Notes under the pieces: model-generated
Database searches by the model: none
Seen by the model: the letters and a program-made list of their open reading frames with translations, nothing else
What the model was told of the DNA's origin: nothing
Position numbers and translations under genes: made by a program
NCBI GenBank assembly: GCA_043228905.1
Contig: JBHGNT010000022.1
Location: 7,936,001 to 8,000,000, forward strand
Direction: 5' to 3'
Origin: Azolla caroliniana
Taxonomy: Eukaryota; Polypodiophyta
Length of the DNA stretch: 64,000 bases
Shown: in pieces, positions 1-10,695 of the stretch
Layout: the number at the start of each line of letters is the position of its first letter
How positions within the stretch are numbered: the stretch's first letter is position 1

Positions 1-1
1 C

Positions 2-620
2 CTACAGCAGGTCACCACAAGGTCGAAGGGCAAGGCGACGGAATGGGAGACACAAGAGGCCATCCGAAAACAGGCAACAGAATGGGTGAAAAAGGCAAAT
101 GAGCGAAACGTAGCAGAACTTGCGCAGCAAAAGGAGAACATCGAAGAGCTCGCCGGCGGCAATCAGTTCGAAAACGCGACATGGCAAGCATTGCAGGAAT
201 GCCAGATCATGTTGCCGTTAGGACGACTCTTGCAGCTAGTACCAAGATTCACAGAAGGACTCAAGCCCGGCATGACGACAGGCGGCACACCACCGGCTCT
301 GGCATTCTTCTCAAATCCGGAGGAGGGACCGGTGGTGGTGGACACCAACAGTCCGGCAATTACGACCATTGTGAAAGGGAAAGAACTCCCTGGCACGATA
401 ATAGACGGAGGCTCCGGCGTTAATGTAATAAGCCTCCAGACGTACGATGCTCTTGGAATCCAAGAGTGGGAGCCATGTCCGTTCTGGCTCCGAATGGCGG
501 ACACAAGCTCGGTGCAACCGACAGGATTAATACGGGACTTAGAAGTAACCATCAGCCATAGTTCTCCAGTTGCAAGCTCAAGGAGCATCCCCATTATTGT
601 TGGGACGCCCTTGGTTAAAG
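2..620 (+). pseudogene. G1 gag C-terminus and aspartic protease
   Basis: The frame starting at base 2 opens with a charged stretch typical of the gag-protease linker. The retropepsin core IIDGGSGVNVIS follows, a variant of the D-[ST]-G active site in which Asp is kept and the next residue is Gly, then a WLRMADTS strand. The open frame runs to 835, but homology switches to another frame near 560-600, where the flap-side motif LLLGRPWLKT is read in the frame of the downstream RT. This implies one indel around 550-570. The enzyme would cut the Gag-Pol polyprotein; this copy cannot make it intact. Confidence 0.75.
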
Positions 621-1973
621 ACGGCACACATCAAGCAGAACTGGAGGAGGAATATGATTACGTTTCGGCGGGGAAAAGCGAAGGTACAGGTACCAACACA
701 ACCAAGGAAGGGTACCGGCAAGGATCTGACACCGTTATATGCGGAGTGCATCAGTATGATGGAAGGATTAGCAGACGAAGAAGAAGATCAGTACTTGCTG
801 GAGAACCCGAAGATTGTACCCCTATTCGAAATTGACGTCGCTGAAGCGGTATCACCCTACTTACTACAACCGGACGGAACCGAAGCAGAACCAGATAAAG
901 AAGCAATCCGGGAGTTACGGCAAGCGCAAGAGGCGTTGGAAAGGGAAATGGCCATATCACAGCGCGTAAAAGCGTCTCAATTAGAAGAGGTAAATCTAGG
1001 AACGGCGGAGGAGGCAAAACCGGTGCACATCGCCAAAGAAATGAATGCAGAGAACAAAACGGCGATAATTACACTCCTCAACGAGTTTCGTGACGTATTT
1101 GCCTGGTCTTATGAGGATATGAGAGGGCTGGATCCTCAGTTGTATCAGCACCAGATACATCTGAGCAAAGACACCAAGCCGGTAGCAAAGCGTCGGTACC
1201 GAATGAACCCAAACTACGCCGCCAAAGTCAAGGAGGAAATCGACAAATTGTTGAGGGTTGGCTTCATCCGTCCCGTAAAGAAATCTACATGGTTGAGCCC
1301 GATCGTAGTCGTACCGAAGAAGAACGGCAAAATTAGAGTTTGTGTCGATTACCGGAAGCTCAATGCGGCAACGGTAACGGATGCATTTCCACTTCCGTTT
1401 ATGGATGGAGTTTTGGATGCCGTCGCCGGCCATGAAGTCTACAGTTTCTTCGACGGATTCAGCGGGTATAATCAGATCCGGATGCACCTTGATGATCAAG
1501 AGAAAACGGCTTTCGTCATCGAATGGGGAGTGTTTGTTGCCGTGGTGATGATGTTCGGACTGAAAACGGCACCGGCAACATTCCAACGGATCATCATGGA
1601 GATCTTTGGCGAATACATACTAGCTTTTATGCAGGTGTTCCTTGACGACTTCGCCGTCTATAGCTGAGAAGAAGATCATTTGCATTACCTCAGACTATGT
1701 CTAGAGAAGTGTAGGGCGTACCAGCTAAGCCTGAATCCGACGAAGTGTGTATTTGGAGTGTCCAGCGGAACGCTACTAGGGCATATTGTGAGCAAGGAAG
1801 GCATTGCCATAGATCCAGACAAAGTAAAAGCAATCCTGGAGGCACCGGCACCAACAACGGCAAAGGCATTGAGCCGTTTCTTAGGACAAATCCGTTGGCA
1901 TAGCCGAATGCTCCGGTATTTGGCGGACCTAGCTACACCACTGCATGCTGCAGTACACCGAACACCGTTCTAG
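570..1973 (+). pseudogene. G1 reverse transcriptase
   Basis: This is a Ty3/gypsy reverse transcriptase. Visible blocks are RRYRMNPNYAAKVKEEIDKL, the substrate-binding VPKKNGKIRVCVDYRKLN, FDGFSGYNQIRM, MFGLKTAPATFQRI and the catalytic VFLDDFAVYS (FLDD). After a TGA stop at 1665-1667 the frame resumes with the thumb/connection region (GHIVSKEGIAIDPDKV, FLGQIRWHSRML) to a TAG at 1971-1973. The TGA is consistent with CGA to TGA and the TAG with CAG to TAG. An N-terminal linker of about 150 charged residues precedes the polymerase. Confidence 0.9.
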
Positions 1974-2018
1974 TGGACCGACACCAAAGATAAGGCGTAT
2001 TGGGCACTCAAGGTTCTA

Positions 2019-2540
2019 TTGTCGCAAGCGCCGGTAGTGCAACCCCCGGATTGGGCGAAGGAATTTCATGTGTTCGTGGATGCGTCCGACATTGCAATCA
2101 GGAGTGCGCTGATGCAACTTACGGAGCCAAGATGGTACCAGCCTGTATATTACGCAAGCCGGAAGTTATCCCAAGCCGCACGAAATTACTCCACCACGGA
2201 AAGGGAAGCTTCAGGCATGATCTACAGCGTAACAAAATTCAAGCACTATTTATTGGGGAGAAAGTTTTCCTTCCATGTAGATCATTCGGCACTTCTCTAC
2301 CTAGTATCCAAAGCGTCACTTATTGGTAAGTTGGCCCAGTGGACTTTGTTGTTGCAGGAGTTCGAGTTCGAAATATTCCACCAACCCAGCATACAGCATG
2401 TGGTAGCAGATTATCTAAGCCGGTTAGATTCCGGCGAAACGGGTGACGGAGTACCAGACGAGTTTCCGGATGCAGAGCTTTTTCGAGTCACCACGGAAAC
2501 GGCAACAGATGAAACGGTGGAAAAGAAGATAAGTGGCTAA
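2019..2540 (+). pseudogene. G1 RNase H
   Basis: A typical gypsy RNase H continuing the pol frame after the TAG at 1973. It shows FHVFVDASDIAIRSALMQL (first catalytic Asp), YYASRKLSQAARNYSTTERE (catalytic Glu in the TERE motif), FHVDHSALLYL (Asp) and VVADYLSRLD at the end. It would remove RNA from the RNA-DNA hybrid during reverse transcription. It ends at a TAA (2538-2540) just before the integrase. Confidence 0.88.
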
Positions 2541-4000
2541 CTAATATGCACCAGTTTTTGAGTACCGGATTGCTTTCGAAGGAGATGAACCGGGACGAGA
2601 GGAAGCGCTTGACGGTACAAAGCCGACACTTCTATTTATTACAGGACACGCTATACCACAAAGGTGCGGATGGTATCTGGAGACGAGCGATGCGCAACGA
2701 TGAGAAGGAGGTAATATTACGGGAGGCACACTGCGGAGTCGTCGGAGGTCATTATGTCGGGGATGCGACAGCAAGGAAGATATGGCAAAGTGGCCTATGG
2801 TGGCCGACTACATTGAAAGACGCAGTCTGGTATGCGAAAGAGTGTGATCTATGCCAGCGAATGGGCCAGCCAACGGAACAAGCTAGGATGTTGCACCAGC
2901 CAGTACTACCACTAGAACCATTTCAGAAATGGGGACTGGATTTTGTCGGTCTGTTTAAACCATCGACAATGAGAACTGGCAACCGGTATGTGATTGTCGC
3001 GACGGACTACTGCACTAAATGGGTGGAAGCCAAAGCCTTAAGAGATAACACCGCGGCGTCGACGGCAAAATTCTTATATGAATGCATTTGGTGCCGGTAC
3101 GGATGCCCCGTAGAGCTGATAAGCGACCAAGGAGGGCACTTTCTTGGATAGGTAGTGGAGAGCTTGACGTCATTCTATGCGGTAGTACATAAACGGAGCA
3201 CCCCGTACTACCCACAAGCCAACGGATTAGCAGAGTCAACAAACAAAACGCTACAAAATATCCTGCGCAAGATCGTCAATGAAAATCGGACAGATTGGGA
3301 CACGAAGCTGCACAGTGCGCTCTGGGCTTACCGGACAGCGTACAAAACAAGCATCCGAACAACGTTGTTCTGGTTAGCATTCGGATTAGAGGCAGTCATG
3401 CCGGTCGAATTCCAAGTACCGAGCTTATGGATTCAGATTCGGGAACGACTCAATGAAAAGGAATCAGAGGCAATTCGGTTATAGGCTCTGTGTGAACTAG
3501 AAGAACACCAACTGGCGAGCATCATGCACCTGGAATTGGAACAATGGCGACGGAAAGCGTTTGTAGATTGGCACCGGAAGGGAAACAAGAAAATGTTCGA
3601 AATCGGCAAGCCGGTACTAGTGTTCCAGACCCGGATGGGTAAAATACCAGGCAAACTATGGTTTAGATGGACCGGACCGTACTGGATCACACGCAAGTTC
3701 AATGGATCCTACCAGTTAGGGGCACTTGCTGGCGAAGTGTAGGGTAAATGGGTCAACGGATTTAGACTAAAACCATACAAAGGACCTATGCCCAAGAACC
3801 CATTTGAACGAAGGGTCGCCACCGAATCAGACGCCGGCAAGCCAACCACGACGGCAACCCGTGAGGAAAACGGCTACCACCAAGCCGGTAAGGGGGAGCA
3901 CAAGCCGGCAACCGAGGAAAGCATAACGACGGCAAACCGTCAAGAGATCGGCAAGGTGCGCGATTTGGGTAAGGGTCCGACAGGACCAGAGAAAAATTAA
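2541..4000 (+). pseudogene. G1 integrase
   Basis: The zinc-binding HHCC domain is visible (an H near 2730, H in GGHYVGD, then CDLCQR). The core follows with WGLDFVGLF, TDYCTKWVEA and ISDQGGHFLG, and YPQANGLAESTNKTLQNILR supplies the catalytic Glu. The C-terminal part (LVFQTRMGKIPGKLWFRWTG) resembles the GPY/F module, and the frame ends at a TAA at 3998-4000 after a low-complexity tail. TAG stops interrupt it at 3149-3151, 3482-3484 and 3740-3742, each readable as a former CAG. Confidence 0.88.
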
Positions 4001-4429
4001 CCACACAATTAACTTTCAAAAGAAAATAATAATAATAAAATAAAAAATAAAAAATAAAAATCAAATGGAATCAAATAAATCATGAAAAGGAGTGATGGAA
4101 ACGGCCATGCAAACGAGGAGTAAAGAGGCACGCCGAAAAGGTACGAGGGGCTATGAATAGGACATTAAACCACCGCCACATGGCACGCAATGCTATTATA
4201 GTACACGACCTGCACATGCGGAGGCTCAAAAAAGGCGCCAAGATGCAGAGAGAAAAACCCCCATGCATCGAGACCTTCTCCTATTGCGAACCAAGGAGAA
4301 CAGACGCAGACACACGCATGAAGATCAATCGCAGAGAGCTCGCACACAGAGAACCCCCTCCCTCAGAACTTTCTCTCACACTCTCCCCACCACCAAACCT
4401 CGCCAACGCTCTCCGACCTCGACGCAGAG
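4001..4429. other. G1 spacer between pol and the extra ORF
   Basis: About 430 bp with no supported gene. It contains an A/T-rich run (roughly 4020-4080, built of AATAAAA-like units) that could hold a polyadenylation signal, followed by a more mixed sequence leading into the ATG at 4430. Confidence 0.4.
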
Positions 4430-5149
4430 ATGGACTGCCAAATGTTGTTTGAAGCCGCCAAGAAATGGTTACGGCAGCACGGACTGGAGGGTTTCTTAAC
4501 GATCATGGAGGCGGCGCCACACAAGGAGGCCGAAAAGATTATCAAAGAAATCGACACAGAGGTGATCACGGAGGAGGCGATCCGTGCGTTAATAGGCCTT
4601 CCGGAGGGAGGCATCTACACGATCGACAATCCTACCTCCGAGAAACTCATCAAATATTTCGGTGAGTACTCTCTCCCCAGCAAGGGCTACAGGACACAGG
4701 GTGGCGAAGATATGCTATTCCGCGAAATTGCCCATGTGCTCCATGAGTTCGGCCACGTGTACCCTCGACCCCCCGTCATGCCTCAGAACCGAGCAGGCTT
4801 GATCATCGCAACGTACGAAGGGGTCAAGGTGGATTGGCCGGTGTTGATCGCCGACGGGCTGTGTACGGAGATTGATATAGTAAGAGGAAAGGACGGCAAG
4901 GAAGGCCGGAAAATATGGCATGCGGTGACGCAATGGCTCACCCTATTGGCGCCACCGGTCGAGCCCGTCCAAACCAAGAAGCGGGGAAGAGCAACAAACG
5001 GCACCCCGAAACCTGCTTCGAAATGGCAACAATTGTTGGCCTCCAAGGCTAGTAAGGGGAAGATGGCCAACCTAGAGAAGGCGGCAAAGGAGCGCGCCAG
5101 TCGGAAGCGGCCGACGGACACACATGAGGAGACACCGACACGGCCCTGA
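4430..5149 (+). CDS. G1 extra ORF 1 (239 aa, unknown retrotransposon protein)
   Basis: An uninterrupted 239-residue frame downstream of pol, starting at an ATG in context GCAGAGATGGAC. The N-terminal two thirds is a globular mix of helices and strands (for example ALIGLPEGGIYTID, FGHVYPRPP, GVKVDWPVLIADG). The C-terminus is strongly basic (KKRGRA, RASRKRP), as in nucleic-acid-binding proteins. It vaguely resembles the accessory or Gag-like proteins of plant Tat/Athila-type gypsy elements, but I cannot name a domain. I see no signal peptide or membrane segment, which argues against an envelope protein. It could also be the first ORF of a second overlapping element. Confidence 0.55.
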   Translation: MDCQMLFEAAKKWLRQHGLEGFLTIMEAAPHKEAEKIIKEIDTEVITEEAIRALIGLPEGGIYTIDNPTSEKLIKYFGEYSLPSKGYRTQGGEDMLFREIAHVLHEFGHVYPRPPVMPQNRAGLIIATYEGVKVDWPVLIADGLCTEIDIVRGKDGKEGRKIWHAVTQWLTLLAPPVEPVQTKKRGRATNGTPKPASKWQQLLASKASKGKMANLEKAAKERASRKRPTDTHEETPTRP

Positions 5150-5169
5150 AGAGCCCATTCCACCGACTG

Positions 5170-7036
5170 GTGGAGCAAGAAACGGACACCCTGGCGGCAA
5201 GAATGAATGTCGGGACTCAGGCGGAGGAAATGGAGGAAGAACCCACGGAGCACCTCCAGCGGCGGCCGGTGAAGAGCACCGTTGAATCAGCCGGGAAGCG
5301 TTTGGACCTACAGAAGGATGGAACGCCCGCAACTCACACTGAGCATCTCACGTCAAGGGAGGCACCGGAACTGGTTCGGATGGAACCAGTCACAGAAGTC
5401 CCTGAGCAACAGGCAGCACCGGCAAGCCCCGTAACTCAAGAGCCGAATATACAAAGGCCAACCTTCCCAGTCGGCCAAGAACAAGCAGACAAGGGGCGGC
5501 TAGCCGAAACACACTTAGAGCTGGAACGGCAAAGTGGTCAGCTGGCAGAACCAGAAGTGCAGCTCGACGCAGTAAGGCGGGACCAGCCACCGGCGAGTGA
5601 ACCCATCAACCAACCCTCCGTGCAAGCGCAACAACAGTGCACCAGCAGCCAATGGCTCCGGTGGATAGGAGAACAAATTGCCAGAGTAGTCAGATGCATA
5701 GAGGCGGAGGAAAGAGCGCAAACGAAACGGTTTCTCGTCACAACCGATGAACTGGAGACGGCCCGGTCAAGGATCCGGTGCCTCGAACAAGACTTGGATC
5801 GGATTACCGAAGACATGGCTAAAATGGCCTTAACCGCAATGCAGATCCAAGCACCAGTGACTCCGGTTTATGTACAGAGGAATAAGACCCCAGAGACACA
5901 AACTGTCCCGGAGAAAGATGCGGTGCAAGCCCAAGAGCTTGCGGAATTACGAGATGAACTTGCCGCACATGAAGCATTACGGAGCCGCGAACGCGACTTG
6001 AAGAAGGCGGCCGAAGAAGAATTAAAAAAGACTGCTGAGAACCTCCGCCGGGCAAAGGAAAACTTGCGTAAAGGACATCATGTGTACGACCGGCTAAAAG
6101 AGGAAAAAGAGAAATTGCTATAGGAAAAAGACAAGCTATGACGGAAATCGAGAGGCTGAAGGAGGAACTTCGTCAACAGAAGGACCGAGAGGACCACGCG
6201 CGTCGGTAGATCAACCAGAGGCTGAAGTAGAAGACCGATGATTTTGATCATCTGCATCGGGACTACAAGCAGCTGGAGACGGAGTATAAGCAACAACAGG
6301 AATAGATAGCCGAGCTCCGACAAGAAGTTGATAGGGCCACAACGGCACTCGCTGAAAGCAATTGAAAGAGGAGCGACAAGCCGAAAATAAATCACGGATG
6401 GGAGCCGAACGGATCCAATGCATCCTCTAGTCATGGCTCACTAAGACCAAACGCTTGATTGACAACAGCTCTGTGCGTTGGTGGACGAAATGGGCGCAGA
6501 ATACGACGGAACTCCAATTGCTCAGGGCGGACGTGGAAAACCGGCGGAAGGAGGGTGATGACTGTTATACGCTAACATCGGAGGACTTCACCGCCATAAG
6601 GGATGAGCTGGCTAAAGATTTCATAGCCCTGGCGGATGAACAATTGGTGCAGGTCTGGTAGCTCGTAGCTCAACTGGACGACAATCGGCTGGAGGCTCAA
6701 ATCCAGTTTGAGAGCTATGAGCGGTCCCGACTTCGGGAAGAAAAAGCGAGAAAGGCGACAACGGTCAACCTTAGTGATGAGGAACCGTCGTCGGTACTAG
6801 GACCAGACGGGAACCAGGCCGGAGTCAATCAACTAGAGACAACTCCGACGGAGGAACCAACGAAGGAAACGCCGGTGCCAAAGCATCAAACGGAGCTGCA
6901 GCCCCAAACGGAGAAGGCACAAACGGAGTAGCCATAGCCACAAACAGAACAGCAGCCACTGCAGCAACAGCAGATTCCCGACGAGCCATTGGAAATTTTG
7001 GAGCAAAGCATTCTGGACATTTTGGACGAAGCGTAA
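5170..7036 (+). pseudogene. G1 extra ORF 2: long coiled-coil protein, broken
   Basis: The open frame 5170-6123 (317 codons) ends in a Glu/Lys/Arg/Leu-rich heptad pattern (ELRDELAAHEALRSRERDLK). The pattern resumes after a frameshift at 6121-6135 and continues to a TAA at 7034-7036. In this second part most stops are TAG within Gln-rich coil (about 6207, 6228, 6304, 6428, 6659, 6928 and 6934); one TGA lies near 6364. The intact protein would have been a coiled-coil rod of roughly 600 residues with a Gln-rich C-terminus (PQTEQQPLQQQQ). No enzyme motif is seen. It could be structural or Gag-like. Confidence 0.5.
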
Positions 7037-7490
7037 AAGGGCCAGATAATGGGTTCGACGTGACGGGAACCCAACGTTCCTTATGCGCGACGCTCGGCCA
7101 CAACTGAGCTTAGAATGATACACAAAAAACGGGAAATAACGACAAGAAGAAGAGAATACACAGAAGGTTTACGTTGAAAACCCCAAACTAGGGGAAAAAC
7201 CACGGCAGCCCACAGGCTGCAAACTGTCACTATGTAAGAATGTACAACAGTGAGTTCACTGAGGCAACAACCTCGTGCTCACAGATCTTCGCCACAGGTG
7301 GCGGTTACAATAGAGGCAACGACCTCTTTCTCTCTCTCTCTGTACAGTTACACACACTCTCTATTCTTGCACCAACAAGAATGACCACTCCAACAACACT
7401 CTAAAAGTTTGCCCTAAGTCATATTTATACTAATATGACTTTTCGGCTATTTACAAATATAGCCTCCATGGACTCTCAGAAACATATTTA
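7037..7490 (+). other. Possible G1 3' end: LTR-like sequence with TC microsatellite
   Basis: No gene. There is a short inverted motif (AAAACCCC...AGGGGAAAA near 7175-7200) of a kind often found near plant LTR ends. A TGTCACTATG box at about 7227 could start an LTR, and a TC-rich microsatellite lies at 7325-7345. No second copy exists in the window to test whether this is an LTR. Confidence 0.3.
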
Positions 7491-7503
7491 TGAATATGTC
7501 TCT

Positions 7504-7665
7504 TCATCCGGTTCATACTGGGTCTGCACCATCCGGCTCTCCGTAGCCGGGTACTCTTCATCCGGTTCATACCGGGTCTGCACCATCTGGCTCTCCGTAG
7601 CCGGGTACTCCACATCTGGTTCATACCGGGTCTGCACCATCTGGCTCTCCGTAGCCGGGTACTCC
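7504..7665 (-). repeat. Three tandem 54-bp coding repeats
   Basis: Three head-to-tail copies of a 54-bp unit start at 7504, 7558 and 7612, with only a few substitutions between them. On the minus strand they keep an open frame (7488-7832) in which each unit encodes the 18-residue peptide EYPATESQMVQTRYEPDE or a close variant. The frame then runs into an Arg/Glu/Pro-rich stretch. The repeat sits just inside a minus-strand LTR and primer-site-like sequence, so it may be the start of an internal domain of a different, truncated element. Confidence 0.7.
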
Positions 7666-7775
7666 TCTTCCGGTTCCGGCCTCGGCCTTTCGGCCTCGGC
7701 CGAGATCATTCGACGGCACTGTTCTTCTCCCTTCCCATCCGGAGGGACCTGTCTCCCAACACGACGTACAAGGTA

Positions 7776-7794
7776 CTGTCCCACGGGCGTGCCA
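7776..7794 (-). promoter_or_regulatory. Primer-binding-site-like sequence
   Basis: Reading the minus strand, TGGCACGCCCGTGGGACAG begins two bases after the end of the LTR at 7797-8192. It resembles the primer-site region that follows the 5' LTR in some plant Tat-type gypsy elements. It is the main reason to orient that LTR on the minus strand. Confidence 0.4.
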
Positions 7795-7796
7795 TG

Positions 7797-8192
7797 TGTT
7801 ACCGACCGGCAAGAAGGCTTAAGGAGGTCCAAACCAGAGTGTGAAATGAATAGTTTATTCGGGAACTGTTGTAATTAGTAGTCTTAAAATATATAGTAAT
7901 ATATGAGAAGATGTGGACGGACGGACCGGAATCGGTATGATGATCCGGATCCGGACCGATCCCGAAAAGGTGCCGGTTGGCACCGTTTTGTATTTCGCAC
8001 CGCAGACCTATATAAAGGCCCAATTACAATGTAATCGAGAGCGGATAATTAATAGAACTTATTGTTTTAATATTTCAGCATTGATTATCGTTCTGTACTC
8101 ATTGTTATATCTTACGCGTGTTCATGATGTCTTGCTAAGTAATCGATTAAGGTCTAATTAAGCGTTGTGTCGTAAGTCATCTTGTCGTAACA
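7797..8192 (-). mobile_element. Isolated LTR of a truncated element
   Basis: A 396-bp segment bounded by TGTTAC and GTAACA, perfect 6-bp inverted ends of the TG...CA type. It contains a TATATAAAGG box near 8010, which is nearly palindromic and so does not fix orientation. The flanking bases do not form a clear target duplication, as expected if one side continues into element interior. The primer-site-like sequence at 7776-7794 suggests that the element body extended towards lower coordinates and is now truncated near 7.49 kb. Confidence 0.5.
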
Positions 8193-8879
8193 CCCTTTGG
8201 TGAAGTGTTTTGAGTGGACACCCTGTGTTAGGCTGTTGTCCAGCCCTAGGATTAACATATCCCTCTCTTTCTCTTTCTCACTCCACCTTTGATCCTCTGT
8301 TTCCCCGAGTTATTCTTGTTGTGTTCTTTCTGTGCTTGATTTTTATTGCTATTTCCCTACTATATTTGAACTCTGTATATGCAGAGATTTTTGTTTCCCC
8401 TCTACGCTCGTTGTTCTTGTTGTTGATGTGCTTTCGCTGAGCTCTGTGTATGCTCATTTGTCTCCTCTTCACGACCTCGTCAACAACCTCTTGCATATAG
8501 GTGATTTCCTCGGCTTGGTGTGATCCCAAGGTGAAGAAATCAACACGGTGTGGTACCTCTGCCTTAACCTTGGCTCCATCTACCTTTGACCCATCGTTCC
8601 ATCTGCAACTTGTACGACCTCCAGGTATTCTCTGTGCTACATTTACGGTTTAGGGTTTGATTATTCATATTCTCTATGCTACATGTCCAACTGGTATGTT
8701 TTCGTTTTCTTTGTGTTTCATGTCTGGGTTTTTTTATTAGTACGTGTGTTTGACATGGATGAGGTTTTGTCCGACTTTTTAGGGTTTTTGTGTGTTTGAC
8801 ATGGCTTGTACATGCAACTTAGATTGAGTTGGCTATGATGATTTGCTGGTTGTTGATGGTATTTTGATGAGTTTTCTTC
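8193..8879 (+). other. Non-element region, possibly 5' part of a host gene
   Basis: No convincing reading frame. Pyrimidine-rich sequence (8260-8300) precedes stretches resembling leader exons. At 8633 there is a splice-donor-like CCAG/GTATTC. It may be the untranslated leader of the coiled-coil gene remnants that follow. Confidence 0.3.
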
Positions 8880-8894
8880 TTGTACACGCATATT

Positions 8895-9190
8895 CTTTCA
8901 ACAAGAATAATGAAGACTAGGACAATGATGAGAAGGACACCCATAAAGAAGACATTGGTGAAAGAGAAAGTGAAGACACCAGTGAAGGAAAGAAAAAGGA
9001 CACCTATCAAAGAAAGCAAGAAGACAATGAACTCATCACCTCTGAGAAAGAAGATGTGCCACTCCATCATTCGAGACACCTCTCGGATGGTGTTATTTCC
9101 TTCGAGCACGGCCTGAATTTTTTGAAGAGCTGAGAGAGTGGTTGATAAAAACCTGGGGGTCACCACATCCCGATACAAGGCGAGGATTCC
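8895..9190 (+). pseudogene. Acidic repeat-rich coding remnant
   Basis: Read in the frame beginning SFNKNNED, this stretch gives an Asp/Glu/Lys-rich region (DNDEKDTHKEDIGERESED) followed by a better-formed segment, PLHHSRHLSDGVISFEHGLN. One in-frame TAG interrupts it. It is probably the same host gene as the ORF at 9217, separated by an intron or a frameshift. I do not recognise the family. Confidence 0.35.
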
Positions 9191-9216
9191 ACATAAGTGG
9201 CTTGAAGAAGGAATAG

Positions 9217-9938
9217 GTGAACTTATTGAAGACGAGATATGAACATGTTTATGATACTAATCAAATTTGTAACAATGAGGTGGGTACTGTTTTTGCACAT
9301 GCATTTGCATGTGAAGTTCAGGGTGGCATCGACGTAGATTGGGAAGATTTTAATCGTCACCGATTAGAACATTATAGAGGGTCCTCCAGTACCAACACTG
9401 GCTTGAAGTCATCAGGAACCTCTCATGTGGATATTCCGGCTACGACACTTGTCCACCAAGTTAAATTTGCAAAACTACGGGCCACAATGACCGAAAAGCA
9501 TGAACAGATGATGGCCGGTTGCATAGCTTCTATGAGCTCAAGAATACAAACACTACTTGCTGATTTGGAAGCAGTTAAATCAGCTGAGATTCAGGAAGAA
9601 AAGCAATTCTCTTCAATAAAGACTACATATGAATGGATTGCATTGACAATCCAAAATTCAGAAAGTGAGGTGTTGAAAGAGGAGTTGAAGAAAGAGCTGA
9701 ACAATATGGGCACTCAGTTAGGATCACAGATGAGAGACCTTGATACAAGTGCAAAAATGCACATTGCGAACTAGATAATAAGTTGTCAGCTTTAAAGCTG
9801 CATTCTGAGAACCTTGCGTGCTTGATGCAAGATTTAAAACAGAAAGGTTTTGAAACTTTGTGTCCATCTATAATTGAGCACCCAAGTGGTATGGAAAGTA
9901 CCATTACTAGTATAGCTATATCATGGTATTGGATTTAA
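9217..9938 (+). pseudogene. Coiled-coil host-like protein remnant
   Basis: The frame 9217-9774 (185 codons) has a short globular start (DVDWEDFNRHRLEHYRG) and a long helical part (MTEKHEQMMAGCIASMSSRI, EVLKEELKKELNNM). A one-base shift near 9760 lets the same style of sequence continue to about 9938 (ELDNKLSALKLHSENLACLM). No transposon domain is present, so I take it for a host gene fragment. It stops where the retrotransposon nest begins at 9973, and a RING-H2-like exon appears on the other side of the nest at 24493. Confidence 0.45.
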
Positions 9939-9972
9939 AAGTTATTTATTTTTACTTCTGTGGTATAAATAT

Positions 9973-10061
9973 TGTGGCAGTCAAATAGACCACACCCAAA
10001 TTAGGCCCCTACCAAGCCCCCATAATTAGAAGAGCTAATTGGAGTGGGAGAACACCCTCCA
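9973..10061 (+). repeat. Truncated LTR start, also present at 24297
   Basis: From TGTGGCAGTC to ACCCTCCA this 89-bp stretch matches 24297-24377 nearly base for base, apart from an 8-bp difference near the start and a few substitutions. Both copies begin TGTGG, and ATAT stands immediately before this one and immediately after the candidate LTR end at 24465. The simplest reading is the surviving 5' end of the left LTR of G3, cut off by the insertion of the GAG-only element at about 10062. Confidence 0.5.
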
Positions 10062-10185
10062 ACATGTGCACATGTGTACTAGGAAAGGGTGTATAGAAAT
10101 AAGAGGGAAAATTTTGTCCCACATTGTAAGGTTCCTCCCTCCTTGGGCTATAAAAGGAAGGGAGGGGTCACTTATGAAGGGTTGC

Positions 10186-10440
10186 CCATTTTGTGTTAGA
10201 GGGTATACCGTTAGATTTAGGGTTAGTTCTTGTACTTCTTCTTCCTCTTCTTCGCGATGTGGGTGGACTGTTGAGGGTTGTTGCTTCTCGGTCTCCTGTG
10301 CAAGACCCTGCTCCATTTTGTGTTAGAGGGTATACCGTTAGATTTAGGGTTAGTTCTTGTACTTCTTCTTCCTCTTCTTCGCGATGTGGGTGGACTGTTG
10401 AGGGTTGTTGCTTCTCGGTCTCCTGTGCAAGACCCCGCTC
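10186..10440 (+). repeat. 127-bp tandem duplication inside the 5' LTR only
   Basis: The segment starting CCATTTTGTGTTAGAGGG at 10186 recurs at 10313, with almost identical sequence through CAAGACCC. The 3' LTR has a single copy (from about 14829). The duplication lies just downstream of the TATA box, so it would lengthen the transcribed leader. Confidence 0.85.
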
Positions 10441-10652
10441 CGCGTGACGAGCCCGAGAGCTCCCCGAACGGCGGCTTGGCTGCAGACTATTGTTGTAACC
10501 TACCCTAGCTTGGTCCGGCTCGAAGCCGGGGTTGTATTCTTTCCCTTGTAATACTTACATTTGTGTCTGTCTGTGTACATTCGTGTCTCTGTTGGTGTCG
10601 GGTGCTTCCCCTTTCCTGCGTTTCTTGTACATAAGGGCGTGAGTCGGGTCGG

Positions 10653-10653
10653 C

Positions 10654-10691
<38 letters not shown>
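10653..10691 (+). repeat. (TG)n microsatellite in the 5' LTR
   Basis: A run of about 18 TG units. The matching place in the 3' LTR (about 15170-15187) has only about 8-9 units, so it has changed length since insertion. Confidence 0.9.

Positions 10692-10695
<4 letters not shown>

Larger units (their letters stand above)
1..7490 (+). mobile_element. Ty3/gypsy retrotransposon G1, decayed, left part outside window
   Basis: The plus strand carries, in order, the end of gag, protease, reverse transcriptase, RNase H and integrase, the Ty3/gypsy order. Two further plus-strand reading frames follow between pol and the presumed 3' end. The reading frame is open from base 2, so the 5' LTR and most of gag lie to the left of the window. 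At least one frameshift and many in-frame stops (mostly TAG) show that the copy is dead. No paired LTR is visible, so the right border near 7.49 kb is a guess; it could lie anywhere between about 7040 and 7500. Confidence 0.8.

Noticed and set aside
4430-7036. Envelope gene of a retrovirus-like element
   Set aside because: No signal peptide or membrane helix is visible in either ORF; one is basic and globular, the other is a coiled coil.
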